Assembly: GCA_004555725.1 (NCBI GenBank) | Contig: SFHC01000003.1 | Span: 1 to 64,000 of the forward strand | Reading direction: 5' to 3' | Source: [Eubacterium] saphenum | GTDB lineage: Bacteria; Bacillota; Clostridia; Peptostreptococcales; Anaerovoracaceae | DNA length: 64,000 bases | In this document: piece by piece, positions 1-8,069 of the stretch | How the letters are laid out: every line of letters begins with the position of its first letter | Position numbering within the stretch: position 1 is the stretch's first letter | Notes under the pieces: generated by a model | The model's database searches: none | What the model was told of the DNA's origin: nothing | What the model saw: the letters and a program-made list of their open reading frames with translations, nothing else | Made by a program: the position numbers and the translations under genes

Positions 1-174
1 CAGGCTGAAATCACAGATTCAGGAATAAACAGGTGGACGGGTGGCGGACCGGACAGAAATCCGGTGCCCGGAAGGGATGAAAATGCCCCTGTCCATCTGG
101 TAATTAGGAAAGCAGAGGAGAAGGGAAGTGAACGCAGGTATACTGTATACGACATACTGTTCTTTATTCATTAA
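1..174 (+). CDS. Possible 3' end of a gene truncated by the window edge
   Basis: Frame 1 is open from the first base to a TAA at 172-174 (57 codons), while the other two plus frames stop within 30 bases. The predicted tail is polar (residues such as NRWTGGGPDRNPVPG) and I do not recognise the family. An open stretch this long at this base composition can occur by chance, so this is only a candidate. The first GTATACTGTATAC palindrome (138-150) falls inside it, which argues slightly against coding. Confidence 0.25.
   Translation, partial: QAEITDSGINRWTGGGPDRNPVPGRDENAPVHLVIRKAEEKGSERRYTVYDILFFIH
138..150. promoter_or_regulatory. Operator-like palindrome GTATACTGTATAC, copy 1
   Basis: This is a perfect 13-bp inverted repeat (GTATAC, one base, GTATAC). 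The same element recurs at 211-223 and 848-860. Its centre lies 73 bp from that of copy 2, close to seven helical turns. Short symmetrical repeats of this kind are typical of dimeric repressor sites, but the regulator is not identifiable here. Confidence 0.45.
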
Positions 175-210
175 CACCTTCTTTCTGGTAATATGGGGAA
201 GCGGGGGAAA

Positions 211-223
211 GTATACAGTATAC
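211..223. promoter_or_regulatory. Operator-like palindrome GTATACAGTATAC, copy 2
   Basis: Perfect 13-bp inverted repeat, the reverse complement of copy 1. It lies in DNA with no credible gene. No clear promoter is seen directly beside it. Confidence 0.45.
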
Positions 224-845
224 CTTCATAGTGCGCTCCGTTTTGCAACATTCCTACTTTTCCATTCTGATTTTATAAGGACAGAGGCAGTCCGGACGGA
301 GAACGAGTCAAAAATCAGTTCTCGCAATGATGAAAATAGGCGAAGTGAGAACAGAAAAAAGGAGTTTCTTGTTTTTGGTTATCTAAAAGTATATTAACCG
401 CGATTACGGAACAGATTGTATACGTTTGATGGTTTCCCTCTGCAGCATCCGTGACCAAGATAGTGCGGAATGCATAATTATGTAAAACAAAGATAATATA
501 TACTTTCGATTTTGTTCAAATGCGAGGGAAACAAGGGAATAGATCTGGATGAAGCCTGAGAAAGTGAAGCAGACGTCGTGCTGGTTTGTGTTATTGTTCA
601 TAGATGTGCCTGTTCGAACAGACGTCTTGCTGTTTCGCGGAAGATGCGGAAGATAAAATAGAAAAAGTCCTCTTTTGTGTTCCGGAATTGCCGGAAATCC
701 GTTTTCAGATAACAGAAATCTCGAAAGTGCGATTGTATACAAAAATAACTTGCTCTTAGACGATGATGCGGTAGCGTATTATGCGGAAAACCAGAATTCT
801 GCAATGAATAAGTATTCGATGGCGCAATGAGCAGAAGAATATCTG

Positions 846-862
846 CGGTATACAGTATACCG
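846..862. promoter_or_regulatory. Operator-like palindrome, copy 3, extended to 17 bp
   Basis: CGGTATACAGTATACCG is a perfect 17-bp inverted repeat that contains the 13-bp core of the other two copies. It is the most symmetrical of the three and lies just after the possible gene remnant ending at 827. Confidence 0.45.
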
Positions 863-1041
863 GAGCTTCCGCTTTCTTTTGATTTTCATATTTTTATATT
901 CTTCATATTTTCATTTTCTTCTGATTCCCAATTCATCCTTAGTTTCTCATTTTTCTTTTATTCTTTATCGTTTACTTATCTTTTCTATTACAGAGTATGG
1001 TTACATGCCAGATTTTTACGAGTAGTCCCGGGTGCCTGTAA

Positions 1042-1071
1042 GAAGAGGCCGCGTAGTTCCGCGGCCTCTTC
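1042..1071 (-). terminator. Terminator-like hairpin after the secreted protein gene
   Basis: GAAGAGGCCGCG (1042-1053) pairs perfectly with CGCGGCCTCTTC (1060-1071) around a 6-base loop. On the minus strand the following bases are only moderately T-rich, so it is a strong hairpin but a weak classical terminator. It lies 56 bases past the stop of the minus-strand gene. Confidence 0.5.
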
Positions 1072-1126
1072 CAATATAATCGTATTATTTATGGAGTGTT
1101 GATTTTTAATCTGCTGCCTGCAGCAT

Positions 1127-2824
1127 CTATTTTACTGTAACTTTTGTCTTATCGCGGTATCCGTTGACTCCCAGTACGTAGACTGTTGTGGTGCCGGCTT
1201 TCTTTCCAGTAATCTTGCCGGTATTGTAATTCACGGAGGCGATGGAGCTGTTTGCAGAGAGGTAGCGGAGTTTCGCGCAGTGCGTGCTGTCAAGCAGGCT
1301 CTTTCTGCTGTTGTATTTTGTAACCGCCGCTCTCAATACGGTGCTCTTGCCTTTCTTCAGGGTGATGCTGTGTTTTGCTGCTTTGACGGATTTTACGTTG
1401 GTGGAGCGGTAGCTCGTGTTTCCGGCAACGGAATGAACGGTTACGCTGTTTCTCACGACGACTTTCTTTCCATTCTTGATTTTATACGCTGCAACGTAGT
1501 ATTTATAGTTGTGGCCGCGCTTCAGGTTCTTTCTGACGTAGACACGTGCGCGCGACGCCTTGTAATCGGCGACTTTCTTGAACGGATGAAGTTTCTTTCC
1601 TTCATCGCAGTGGTTGCGGTAGATGAAGTATCCGTCAACGTTGGTCAGTCTGGTCCAGGTCAGGGTCTGTGTCGTGCCGGATGCCTTGACTTTAGGAAGA
1701 AGGATTCCGGTGACTTTCTTGGACGGCTTTGGCTTGTTCGGTTTATCCGGTTTAACAGGCTCATTTACCTTTTCCCATTTTGCGTAGAGTGTAAAGCTCT
1801 TCGTAACTGGTGTGTTGAAATCATACGTGTTTTCAGCTTCCGCTTCAGTGTACCAGCCTTGGAACGTATAGCCGTCTTTGGTCGGATCGTCCGGTTTTAC
1901 AGCCTTTCCGCCGGATGGAACGGTCTGGGACGGAACTTCTGATCCGCCGCCGGTGCTGAAGCTGACTGTGTGTTCTTCTGTCGGAGTAGGCGTCGGTGTA
2001 ATGATTACCGGCGGTGTGATCTCTTTTCTGTTAATGAGGAAGCTGCCGTTGTAGATCTGGAATTGAAGGAATCCCTGGGTGTTTTCACCGACTACGCGGT
2101 AAACATAGAGTCCGCTTTCCGGCATATCCTGATCAATGATCATCGTCAGTTGCTCAGATGGTTCTGTAAACGTCATTCTTCCAGTGACTTTGTAGGTTCC
2201 CGGTTCTTCGCCTTCTTCTCTGCTGAACTTGATGTTGTAGGCGCTGAAATCGACTGGCGCGTCATTTACAACCGTCATCTTATAGGTGATTTGCGGATCG
2301 GTTTCCCCTTCTTCCTTCGTCAGACTGTCCGGGGCGATCTTGATGCAGGCCATAATGTTGTGGCGGATCTCTTTTACACTCATATATTTTCCGCGGCCTT
2401 CAATCCTCTCCCAGATAAATCCCGGCTGATTCATTCCTCTGGCTGAGTCTTTCCATTCCAGTGAAGGATCGTCTGGATTAACTGCGCGCTTGTCTGTGAA
2501 TGCGTACGTTCTGACGTAGTCTTCGCCTTCTTTCAGGCTCTCATCTACCTGAGTCCTCGGACTCTCTTCATTGTCCGACCAGGTTTCTGATCCGTCGTAC
2601 CACTTGGACTGCGGATCTCCGGTAGTGTAATTCCAGATAGGAACCGACTCTTCTTTTTCTGCTTTGTCCTGGCTTTCTGTTGTTTCTGCCGGCGGTTCGG
2701 TGGATCCGGCATCAACCGCATAGACTGTACCCTGAAAACCGAATGCGATGATCAATGCTGCCGTGAGCAGGATGATCAGGGCCTTTCTTGTGGCATTTAA
2801 ATGCCGATGTTCTCTTTTTCTCAT
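1127..2824 (-). CDS. Secreted InlB B-repeat (Listeria-Bacteroides repeat) protein
   Basis: The 565-residue protein begins with a basic N terminus, a hydrophobic core at about residues 15-30 and a VYA cleavage site near residue 36, so it is probably exported. The middle (about 285-350) is one InlB B-repeat/Flg_new module, with GYTFQGWYTEAE and TLYAKWEK as diagnostic strings. A Pro/Lys-rich linker follows, then fibronectin-like and Big2-like beta domains to the C terminus. There is no LPXTG motif or C-terminal anchor, so it may be released or held by unknown means. The ATG at 2824 is preferred to the in-frame GTG at 2833 because AAAGGAAGTG is then correctly spaced. It is divergent from a two-component system that may control it. 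An adhesin or matrix role is inference. Confidence 0.75.
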   Translation of the reverse strand: MRKREHRHLNATRKALIILLTAALIIAFGFQGTVYAVDAGSTEPPAETTESQDKAEKEESVPIWNYTTGDPQSKWYDGSETWSDNEESPRTQVDESLKEGEDYVRTYAFTDKRAVNPDDPSLEWKDSARGMNQPGFIWERIEGRGKYMSVKEIRHNIMACIKIAPDSLTKEEGETDPQITYKMTVVNDAPVDFSAYNIKFSREEGEEPGTYKVTGRMTFTEPSEQLTMIIDQDMPESGLYVYRVVGENTQGFLQFQIYNGSFLINRKEITPPVIITPTPTPTEEHTVSFSTGGGSEVPSQTVPSGGKAVKPDDPTKDGYTFQGWYTEAEAENTYDFNTPVTKSFTLYAKWEKVNEPVKPDKPNKPKPSKKVTGILLPKVKASGTTQTLTWTRLTNVDGYFIYRNHCDEGKKLHPFKKVADYKASRARVYVRKNLKRGHNYKYYVAAYKIKNGKKVVVRNSVTVHSVAGNTSYRSTNVKSVKAAKHSITLKKGKSTVLRAAVTKYNSRKSLLDSTHCAKLRYLSANSSIASVNYNTGKITGKKAGTTTVYVLGVNGYRDKTKVTVK

Positions 2825-2957
2825 GATGTTCACTTCCTTTCAATTTTCTTGTGATCGTGGCTGGAAATTTTGCAGCTGCAGGATGATGAGTTGTTATTTC
2901 TACAAGTCATTTTCTATATTTAAATTAACATTCTAACTATTTTGAGATCAAGCAGCT

Positions 2958-3010
2958 GGGACGAATGTGCATTGAATGGGGACGAATGTTGAGAAAAATG
3001 AGACCAATGC
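2958..3010. promoter_or_regulatory. Three 21-bp-phased direct repeats, likely LytTR binding site
   Basis: GGGACGAATGT occurs at 2958-2968 and again at 2979-2989, and an imperfect third copy GAGACCAATGC lies at 3000-3010, all exactly 21 bp apart. LytTR-domain regulators bind pairs of about 9-bp direct repeats with centres 21-22 bp apart. The gene directly downstream encodes a LytTR regulator. The array would lie at about -112 to -60 relative to its start, a position that fits activation. Confidence 0.6.
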
Positions 3011-3039
3011 GATAATATGGGTCAAGCGCGAAACCTCAC

Positions 3040-3068
3040 GGGACATCGGCCGGTAAATCGGGTATAAT
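3040..3068 (+). promoter_or_regulatory. Promoter of the two-component operon
   Basis: The -10 box is TATAAT (3063-3068). With a 17-bp spacer the -35 position is GGGACA (3040-3045), which keeps only the GACA half of the consensus. A weak -35 is what an activator-dependent promoter would show. Confidence 0.5.
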
Positions 3069-3122
3069 AATGGAGACGCGGTGAAATATAACACGGTCAG
3101 AAGGGGACAGGAGGTGAATGCA

Positions 3123-3863
3123 GTGAGAATTGCGGTTGTAGATGATGATCAGAACGAACGTCATCGTATTTCAACAGAAGTAAAAGATTACCTGAGCCGG
3201 CATCATCTCAAGATCGAGTGTAAGGCGTATTCCAGCGGGACAGAGTTTCTAGAATCTTCTGAACTAAATGATTTGTTTCTTGTCTTTATGGATATTTTCA
3301 TGGATGATATGGACGGAATAGAAACTGTACGCAGGCTCCGGAAATTCTCCGGAGATACGCTTGTAGTATTTTTGACAAATAGTACGGAGCATTGGAAAGA
3401 CGCGTTTTCTTTCCATGCATTTGATTACCTGCTGAAACCCGTAGACCCGAAAGCGATGGCGCGGACACTGGATGATGCCTTTGGTGCGCTGAAAGCGGAT
3501 GAACGGAGTTTTGTGTTTTACGCATCGGATAAACGTCATGTATCAGTTCCGTGCCGGGAGATTCTCTGGGTCACTTCAGATTCGAACTATCTGAATCTGA
3601 AGACAGATAAAGAGCAGTTCCGGCTGAGAATGACGTTCTCACATATCTGTGATGAACTGACTGGAGATGCTGCATTTGCAGTCATTAACCGCGGCATACT
3701 GGTTAATCTGAGTCATGTGATGCGGATAGAAAACGCAGAATGTGTCATGGATGACGGAACGATCCTGCCGATAGCGCAGCGAAAGCAGACCGCTGTCCGT
3801 CAGCGTTTTGTAGACTGGAAATTTGATCAGAAGCTGAAAAGGATGAGGAGGTCGCGATGGTGA
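3123..3863 (+). CDS. LytTR-family response regulator
   Basis: The 246-residue protein has an N-terminal receiver domain (starting MRIAVVDDDQ, acidic DDD pocket, phosphoacceptor Asp near residue 57 in VFMDIFMDD, KP near residue 100). A C-terminal LytTR DNA-binding domain covers about 135-240. It is of the AgrA/LytR type that pairs with GHKL kinases. The GTG at 3123 is chosen because AGGAGG (3108-3113) lies 9 bases upstream; GTG codons at 3081 and 3114 are in frame but lack that spacing. The gene overlaps the kinase gene by 7 bases. The phased repeats upstream suggest autoregulation, and the divergent secreted protein is a plausible second target. Confidence 0.88.
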   Translation: MRIAVVDDDQNERHRISTEVKDYLSRHHLKIECKAYSSGTEFLESSELNDLFLVFMDIFMDDMDGIETVRRLRKFSGDTLVVFLTNSTEHWKDAFSFHAFDYLLKPVDPKAMARTLDDAFGALKADERSFVFYASDKRHVSVPCREILWVTSDSNYLNLKTDKEQFRLRMTFSHICDELTGDAAFAVINRGILVNLSHVMRIENAECVMDDGTILPIAQRKQTAVRQRFVDWKFDQKLKRMRRSRW

Positions 3864-5158
3864 TCCGCTGGATGATTCTGTTTACGTTCTATTCCGTAAT
3901 GATTCCGTGTGCCTGGGTGATGCTGATTCCTTTTCGGGATGTGACGCGATTGTCTTATGAAAAAACGCGGACAATTATGCTTACTGCCCTTGCAGGCATA
4001 TCGGTCCTTTTTACATATATCGAATATACAAGGTCGTTTAATACCCTTGTTACAATAGGAATATTTTTGCTGGTGATTCCTTCTTTCCTTCTTTTGCGCG
4101 CAGATTTTCGAAAAATCCTGTATCAGTATCTCGTGATTGCGGCCGTGGTTACGCTGAGCGGAATGATGTACCGGCAGATCGGCATGTATTTTCAGACTGT
4201 CGAAAGCCTGGCTGCGGCGACTGTTGTCCGATGGCTGTTTATCCTCTTGCTTTTGTTTTTTGTCGTACGGATGAAAGAACAGCTGGTCTGGCTGTTTCAT
4301 GATTTCAATGAAGGCAAGTTCTGGAACACAGCATGGGCTGCGCCGGTCACAATCACTGTTCTCGGGTACCTGATTTTCTATTTCGACCGCACCAGGATAC
4401 AGGGGAAGGCAGGCATATTTCTGATGAGCGTGCTGACCATCGGCATCTTGTGCATCAGTTTTTGTCTGAATGAGATTGCGCTGCTGCAGGTGGCGAAGCT
4501 GATGAATGAGAATCGGGAGATGGAAAAGGTGAAGTGGATGCAGGATGTACAGGTAAAGGATTATGTGCAGCTGCGCGCCTATATGGATCAGACGGCCAAG
4601 GAACGGCATGATTTCAGGCACATTGTCGGGACGCTCCAGGTCATGCTGGAGGAAGGGCGCTTTCAGGAGGCGGAGGAATTTTGCAGTGCGTATTTCAGAA
4701 AGGATCGCGTGAGAAGTTCGCGGGTGAATTTTTGCGAGAATTCTGCTGTGAATGCCCTGCTGAGGTACTATTCAACGGTCGCAGAGAGCGCGGGTGTAAA
4801 CTTGAAGGTTTCTTCTGTGGTGCCAAGGGATCTGGGAATTGCCGCCGAGGATCTGTGTGTGCTGATCGGAAATCTGCTGGATAATGCCGTGCAGGCGGCG
4901 GCAGCGGTTCCGGAGGATCTGCGGGTGATCGATCTAGATCTGGAGCAGGAGGAAGGGGGCGCGTTCTACCTTTCCATGGTCAATCCGTATGCCGGAGAGC
5001 GGGTGAAAATCAACGGACAGTACCGGTCGCAGAAAAAGAATGGCGGAATCGGCCTGAAATCGGTGATGCAGATTACGGAGAAGTATCACGGGCAGGCGAG
5101 ATTCCGGGACGCAGACGGCGTGTTTTACACGAGTGTGATGCTGGAAGAGGTGGAGTAG
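3857..5158 (+). CDS. GHKL-type sensor histidine kinase
   Basis: The 433-residue protein has about seven hydrophobic segments in residues 1-215, a helical linker, a dimerisation and phosphoacceptor region with ERHDFRHIVGTLQ (His in the HDFRH string), and a C-terminal GHKL ATPase domain with N-box LIGNLLDNAVQAA and a G-box around NGGIGLKSV. This is the architecture of AgrC-like kinases, which often sense peptides. No peptide precursor or processing gene is seen nearby, so the signal is unknown. AGGAGG at 3847-3852 serves the ATG at 3857. Two terminators follow. Confidence 0.88.
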   Translation: MVIRWMILFTFYSVMIPCAWVMLIPFRDVTRLSYEKTRTIMLTALAGISVLFTYIEYTRSFNTLVTIGIFLLVIPSFLLLRADFRKILYQYLVIAAVVTLSGMMYRQIGMYFQTVESLAAATVVRWLFILLLLFFVVRMKEQLVWLFHDFNEGKFWNTAWAAPVTITVLGYLIFYFDRTRIQGKAGIFLMSVLTIGILCISFCLNEIALLQVAKLMNENREMEKVKWMQDVQVKDYVQLRAYMDQTAKERHDFRHIVGTLQVMLEEGRFQEAEEFCSAYFRKDRVRSSRVNFCENSAVNALLRYYSTVAESAGVNLKVSSVVPRDLGIAAEDLCVLIGNLLDNAVQAAAAVPEDLRVIDLDLEQEEGGAFYLSMVNPYAGERVKINGQYRSQKKNGGIGLKSVMQITEKYHGQARFRDADGVFYTSVMLEEVE

Positions 5159-5190
5159 AAGGAAGCGGCAAAACGTACCATGTCAAGGAA

Positions 5191-5229
5191 AAAGACTGCC
5201 GGGTGGAACCTGCCATACGGCAGTCTTTT
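5191..5229 (+). terminator. Intrinsic terminator after the sensor kinase
   Basis: AAAGACTGCCG (5191-5201) pairs with CGGCAGTCTTT (5218-5228), followed by TTG TG. It ends the two-component operon. Confidence 0.7.
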
Positions 5230-5350
5230 GTGTTTGGAAGGACAAGCCGGTTCCCCAGTAAAAGATAAGGGGACGAGATCCTCAATAAACATAGTAAAAT
5301 GGTAAGCATATAGATGCGGAAAACGGGAAGTCTGTCCAGCCGATCTCAAA

Positions 5351-5422
5351 AAAACAGGCAGCTGCACGTGGATATCCTTGAGATATTTGGTATTCACGGC
5401 GGCAGCTGCCTGTTTTTTCTTT
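5351..5422. terminator. Bidirectional terminator between convergent operons
   Basis: AAAACAGGCAGCTGC (5351-5365) pairs perfectly with GCAGCTGCCTGTTTT (5402-5416). A T-rich tract follows on the plus strand, and on the minus strand the stem also runs into Ts. It can serve the plus-strand kinase operon and the minus-strand GGGtGRT gene. The rest of the 5159-5493 gap holds the terminator at 5191 and otherwise nothing I recognise. Confidence 0.7.
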
Positions 5423-5493
5423 TTTCATCAATCAACCAATAATAATAATCAACCGAATAATCAACCGCTGACTAACAATGGTTTGTTCAATGG

Positions 5494-6495
5494 CTATTTA
5501 TTCATGGCCTCTTCAACTGCGACGGCGCATGCAACGGTGCATCCGACCATCGGGTTGTTTCCCATTCCGATGTAGCCCATCATTTCTACATGGGCAGGAA
5601 CGGAGGAGGAGCCTGCGAACTGTGCGTCGGAGTGCATGCGTCCCATGGTGTCCGTCATGCCGTAGGATGCCGGGCCGGCGGCCATGTTGTCCGGGTGAAG
5701 TGTGCGTCCTGTGCCGCCGCCGGAAGCGACGGAGAAGTACTTCTTACCCTGTTCGATGCATTCCTTCTTATAGGTTCCTGCAACCGGGTGCTGGAATCTT
5801 GTCGGGTTGGTGGAGTTTCCTGTGATGGAAACGTCGACGTGCTCGTGGTGCATGATTGCAACGCCTTCACGGACGTCATCGGCGCCGTAGCAGCGTACCT
5901 GTGCGCGTTCTCCCTTGGAATACGGGATTTCCTGCACGACATTCAGTTCGCCGGTCTTGTAGTTGAATTTTGTCTGCACATAGGTGAAGCCGTTGATTCT
6001 GGAGATGATCTGAGCGGCGTCTTTTCCGAGTCCGTTCAGGATGACGCGCAGCGGTTCTTTACGTGCTTTGTTGGCGTTGTTGACAATTCCGATTGCGCCT
6101 TCTGCGGCGGCGAAGCTCTCATGTCCTGCCAGGAACGCAAAGCATTTGGTCTCGTCTCTTAAGAGCATGGCGCCCAGGTTTCCGTGGCCGATGCCGACTT
6201 TACGGTCATCTGCGACGCTTCCCGGAATGCAGAAGCTCTGCAGACCGATTCCGATGGCTTCGGCCGCGTCAGCAGCGGTCTTTACGTTCTTTTTGATTGC
6301 AATTGCGCATCCTGCGACATAAGCCCAGCCTGCGTCTTCAAAACAGATCGGCTGTACGTTCTTGGCAATCTGGTATGGATCGACACCCGCATCCTTACAG
6401 ACCTTTTCTGCCTCTTCCAGTGACGCGATGCCGTATTCCTTCAATACGCCGTTGATTTTATCGATGCGGCGCTCATAGCTTTCAAATAATGCCAT
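5494..6495 (-). CDS. GGGtGRT protein
   Basis: The 333-residue protein contains the name-giving GGGTGRT string at residues 259-265, which places it in the GGGtGRT family (Pfam PF14057). This family is conserved in anaerobes and its function is not established. The N terminus (ALFESYERRIDKINGVLKEY) is typical. No membrane segment or signal peptide is visible. Cys residues lie at the C terminus (GCTVACAVA). It starts 3 bases after the stop of the Fe-S scaffold-like gene upstream, with AGAAAGGAG before its ATG, so the two are co-transcribed. A link with Fe-S cluster biology is inferred from that pairing alone. Confidence 0.85.
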   Translation of the reverse strand: MALFESYERRIDKINGVLKEYGIASLEEAEKVCKDAGVDPYQIAKNVQPICFEDAGWAYVAGCAIAIKKNVKTAADAAEAIGIGLQSFCIPGSVADDRKVGIGHGNLGAMLLRDETKCFAFLAGHESFAAAEGAIGIVNNANKARKEPLRVILNGLGKDAAQIISRINGFTYVQTKFNYKTGELNVVQEIPYSKGERAQVRCYGADDVREGVAIMHHEHVDVSITGNSTNPTRFQHPVAGTYKKECIEQGKKYFSVASGGGTGRTLHPDNMAAGPASYGMTDTMGRMHSDAQFAGSSSVPAHVEMMGYIGMGNNPMVGCTVACAVAVEEAMNK

Positions 6496-6498
6496 GTG

Positions 6499-7191
6499 TT
6501 ACTCCTTTCTCGGGTCGATGTACTTCGCCGCTTCGTCAAATCTTCCGTATGTGCCTTTGGCCTTTTCTACGGCTTCGTTGGCGTCCATTCCGTCCTTGAT
6601 GTAGTCCATCATTTTTCCGAGGTTGATGAACTCATAGCCGATGATCAGATCGTTCTCATCGACAGCAAGGCGGTTGACATATCCTTCTGTCATTTCCAGA
6701 TAGCGGGATCCCTTGGCCTTGGTGCCGTACATAGTTCCTACCTGGCTGCGTAAATTTTTGCCGAGGTCCTCAAGACCTGCGCCGACAGGAAGTCCGCCCT
6801 CTGAGAATGCGGTCTGGGATCTTCCGTAGACAATCTGCAGGAAGAGCTGACGCATGGCAACGTTGATGGCATCGCATACGAGATCGGTGTTCAGCGCCTC
6901 CAGGAGCGTCTTTCCCGGGAGAATTTCCGATGCCATGGCTGCGGAGTGAGTCATGCCGCTGCAGCCGATGGTTTCCACCAGAGCCTCTTCAATAATGCCG
7001 TTCTTCACATTCAGAGTGAGCTTGCATCCGCCCTGCTGAGGCGCGCACCAGCCGACACCGTGAGTCAGTCCGCTGATGTCTTTGATTTCCTTAGCCTGCA
7101 CCCATTCTCCCTCTTCCGGGATCGGAGCAGGACCGTGATATGCGCCCTTCGCGATCGGACACATATTTTCTACTTCCGTTGAGTAAATCAT
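6499..7191 (-). CDS. Iron-sulfur cluster assembly scaffold-like (IscU/NifU-fold) protein
   Basis: From the ATG at 7191 the protein is 230 residues, opening MIYSTEVENMCPIAKGAYHG. An upstream in-frame start at 7263 is rejected because it overlaps the promoter and AAAGGATG lies well placed before 7191. Conserved-looking Cys occur in VGWCAPQQGGCKL, ETIGCSGMTH and DLVCDAIN, the spread expected of an IscU-like scaffold with an added C-terminal region. It is the first gene of a two-gene operon with the GGGtGRT protein, an arrangement I recognise from clostridial genomes. Direct scaffold activity is not shown. Confidence 0.7.
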   Translation of the reverse strand: MIYSTEVENMCPIAKGAYHGPAPIPEEGEWVQAKEIKDISGLTHGVGWCAPQQGGCKLTLNVKNGIIEEALVETIGCSGMTHSAAMASEILPGKTLLEALNTDLVCDAINVAMRQLFLQIVYGRSQTAFSEGGLPVGAGLEDLGKNLRSQVGTMYGTKAKGSRYLEMTEGYVNRLAVDENDLIIGYEFINLGKMMDYIKDGMDANEAVEKAKGTYGRFDEAAKYIDPRKE

Positions 7192-7234
7192 GTATTCACA
7201 TCCTTTGCTGATTTGAATTAACCTTACTATATCC

Positions 7235-7263
7235 ATTCTACCGCGGGGGCGCCTGTACTGCAA
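7235..7263 (-). promoter_or_regulatory. Promoter of the scaffold/GGGtGRT operon
   Basis: On the minus strand TTGCAG (complement of 7258-7263) and TAGAAT (complement of 7235-7240) are 17 bp apart, a good sigma-A promoter. The predicted start lies about 35 bases before the ATG at 7191. Confidence 0.7.
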
Positions 7264-7437
7264 GACAGAGCATTATGCATATTTTCTGGAAAATCATGAG
7301 GAATGTGGCGGGATGCGGTATAATATAAACAGTGTGCAGATTCTCCCGCATCGGACAGTATCCATCTGGTTCAGCCATGCGGGTTCGGGACAAAAATAAA
7401 CTGCGCAAGAAGCAGACGTGCAGGAAAGGAAACAGGT

Positions 7438-7929
7438 ATGGATAAATATACAGGTAAAATCGGTGAACATGTATTTATAGCGGACGGCGCGCAGCTTTCA
7501 GGGCCGGATATCAACATCGGGAAAGATTCCGGAATCTGGTATAACGCGGTGCTGCGCTCCAGCCATTCTTCTATTGATATCGGGGAGAGAACCAATATTC
7601 AGGATAACTGCGTGCTTCACGCTGAAGAGGGAAAGCCAATTTCCATCGGCCATGATGTGACCGTTGGCCACAGCGCGATTGTTCACGCATGCACAGTCGG
7701 CGACAATACGCTGATCGGCATGGGCGCCGTTGTAATGACGGGATGCAAAATCGGAAAGAACTGTCTGATCGGCGCCGGCGCTCTGGTGACACAGGGAACG
7801 GAAGTCCCGGACGGTATGATGGCGTTCGGCAGTCCGGCCAAGGTCCGCCGTCCTCTGACAAAAGAAGAAATTCAGGGAAACCTGGAAAGCGCAGAAGAGT
7901 ATGTGCGGGAAGCCGCGGAACATCTTTAA
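7438..7929 (+). CDS. Gamma-carbonic anhydrase family hexapeptide protein
   Basis: The 163-residue protein is a left-handed beta-helix built of hexapeptide repeats (for example IGKDSGIWYNAVLR, IGERTNIQDNCVLH, IGMGAVVMTGCKIG). Histidines in NCVLHAEE, DVTVGHSA and AIVHAC match the three metal-binding His of the gamma-carbonic anhydrase family. Length is normal for bacterial YrdA/PaaY-like members, many of which have no proven carbonic anhydrase activity, so the reaction is uncertain. A TATAAT box (7319-7324) lies upstream with no good -35. AAAGGAAACAGGT precedes the ATG. Confidence 0.82.
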   Translation: MDKYTGKIGEHVFIADGAQLSGPDINIGKDSGIWYNAVLRSSHSSIDIGERTNIQDNCVLHAEEGKPISIGHDVTVGHSAIVHACTVGDNTLIGMGAVVMTGCKIGKNCLIGAGALVTQGTEVPDGMMAFGSPAKVRRPLTKEEIQGNLESAEEYVREAAEHL

Positions 7930-7999
7930 ACGCAGCAGGATAAAATCAAATGAGGATTTACATGCAGGCAGATGGTTTGTTGGGATTCCACATAAAATC

Positions 8000-8028
8000 G
8001 TGACAAATCATAAGGTTTGCGGTAAAAT
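8000..8028 (+). promoter_or_regulatory. Promoter upstream of trpS
   Basis: GTGACA (8000-8005) and TAAAAT (8023-8028) are separated by 17 bp. No T-box features were found in the short leader. Confidence 0.55.
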
Positions 8029-8069
8029 ATCATGGATAATGTATAACTTGAAACAAGGAGCATGTATCA

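Larger units (their letters stand above)
175..1126. other. Gene-poor AT-rich region, no supported gene
   Basis: About 950 bases hold only short, compositionally poor open frames. The exception is a plus-strand frame open from 657 to a TGA at 825-827, whose last 40 codons look protein-like (for example LESAIVYKNN and DDDAVAYYAENQ) but which has no ATG or ribosome binding site; it could be a gene remnant. Single GTATAC hexamers occur at 418-423 and 735-740, and CTGTTCGAACAG (610-621) is a 12-bp palindrome. CAGACGTC(G/T)TGCTG is repeated at 569-582 and 618-631. Confidence 0.4.

Noticed and set aside
404..804. Minus-strand open frames in the left gene-poor region
   Set aside because: Low-complexity aromatic-rich translations, no ribosome binding sites, and mutual overlap in different frames.
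827..1102. Plus-strand open frame rich in Phe, Ser and Tyr
   Set aside because: The composition comes from a T-rich stretch, and it runs through the terminator hairpin at 1042-1071.
1280..2446. Long plus-strand open frames opposite the secreted protein gene
   Set aside because: Frame shadows of the minus-strand gene, which has a signal peptide, recognisable domains and a good start.
7950..8069. T-box leader for trpS
   Set aside because: Too short, with no T-box sequence or terminator-antiterminator pair.
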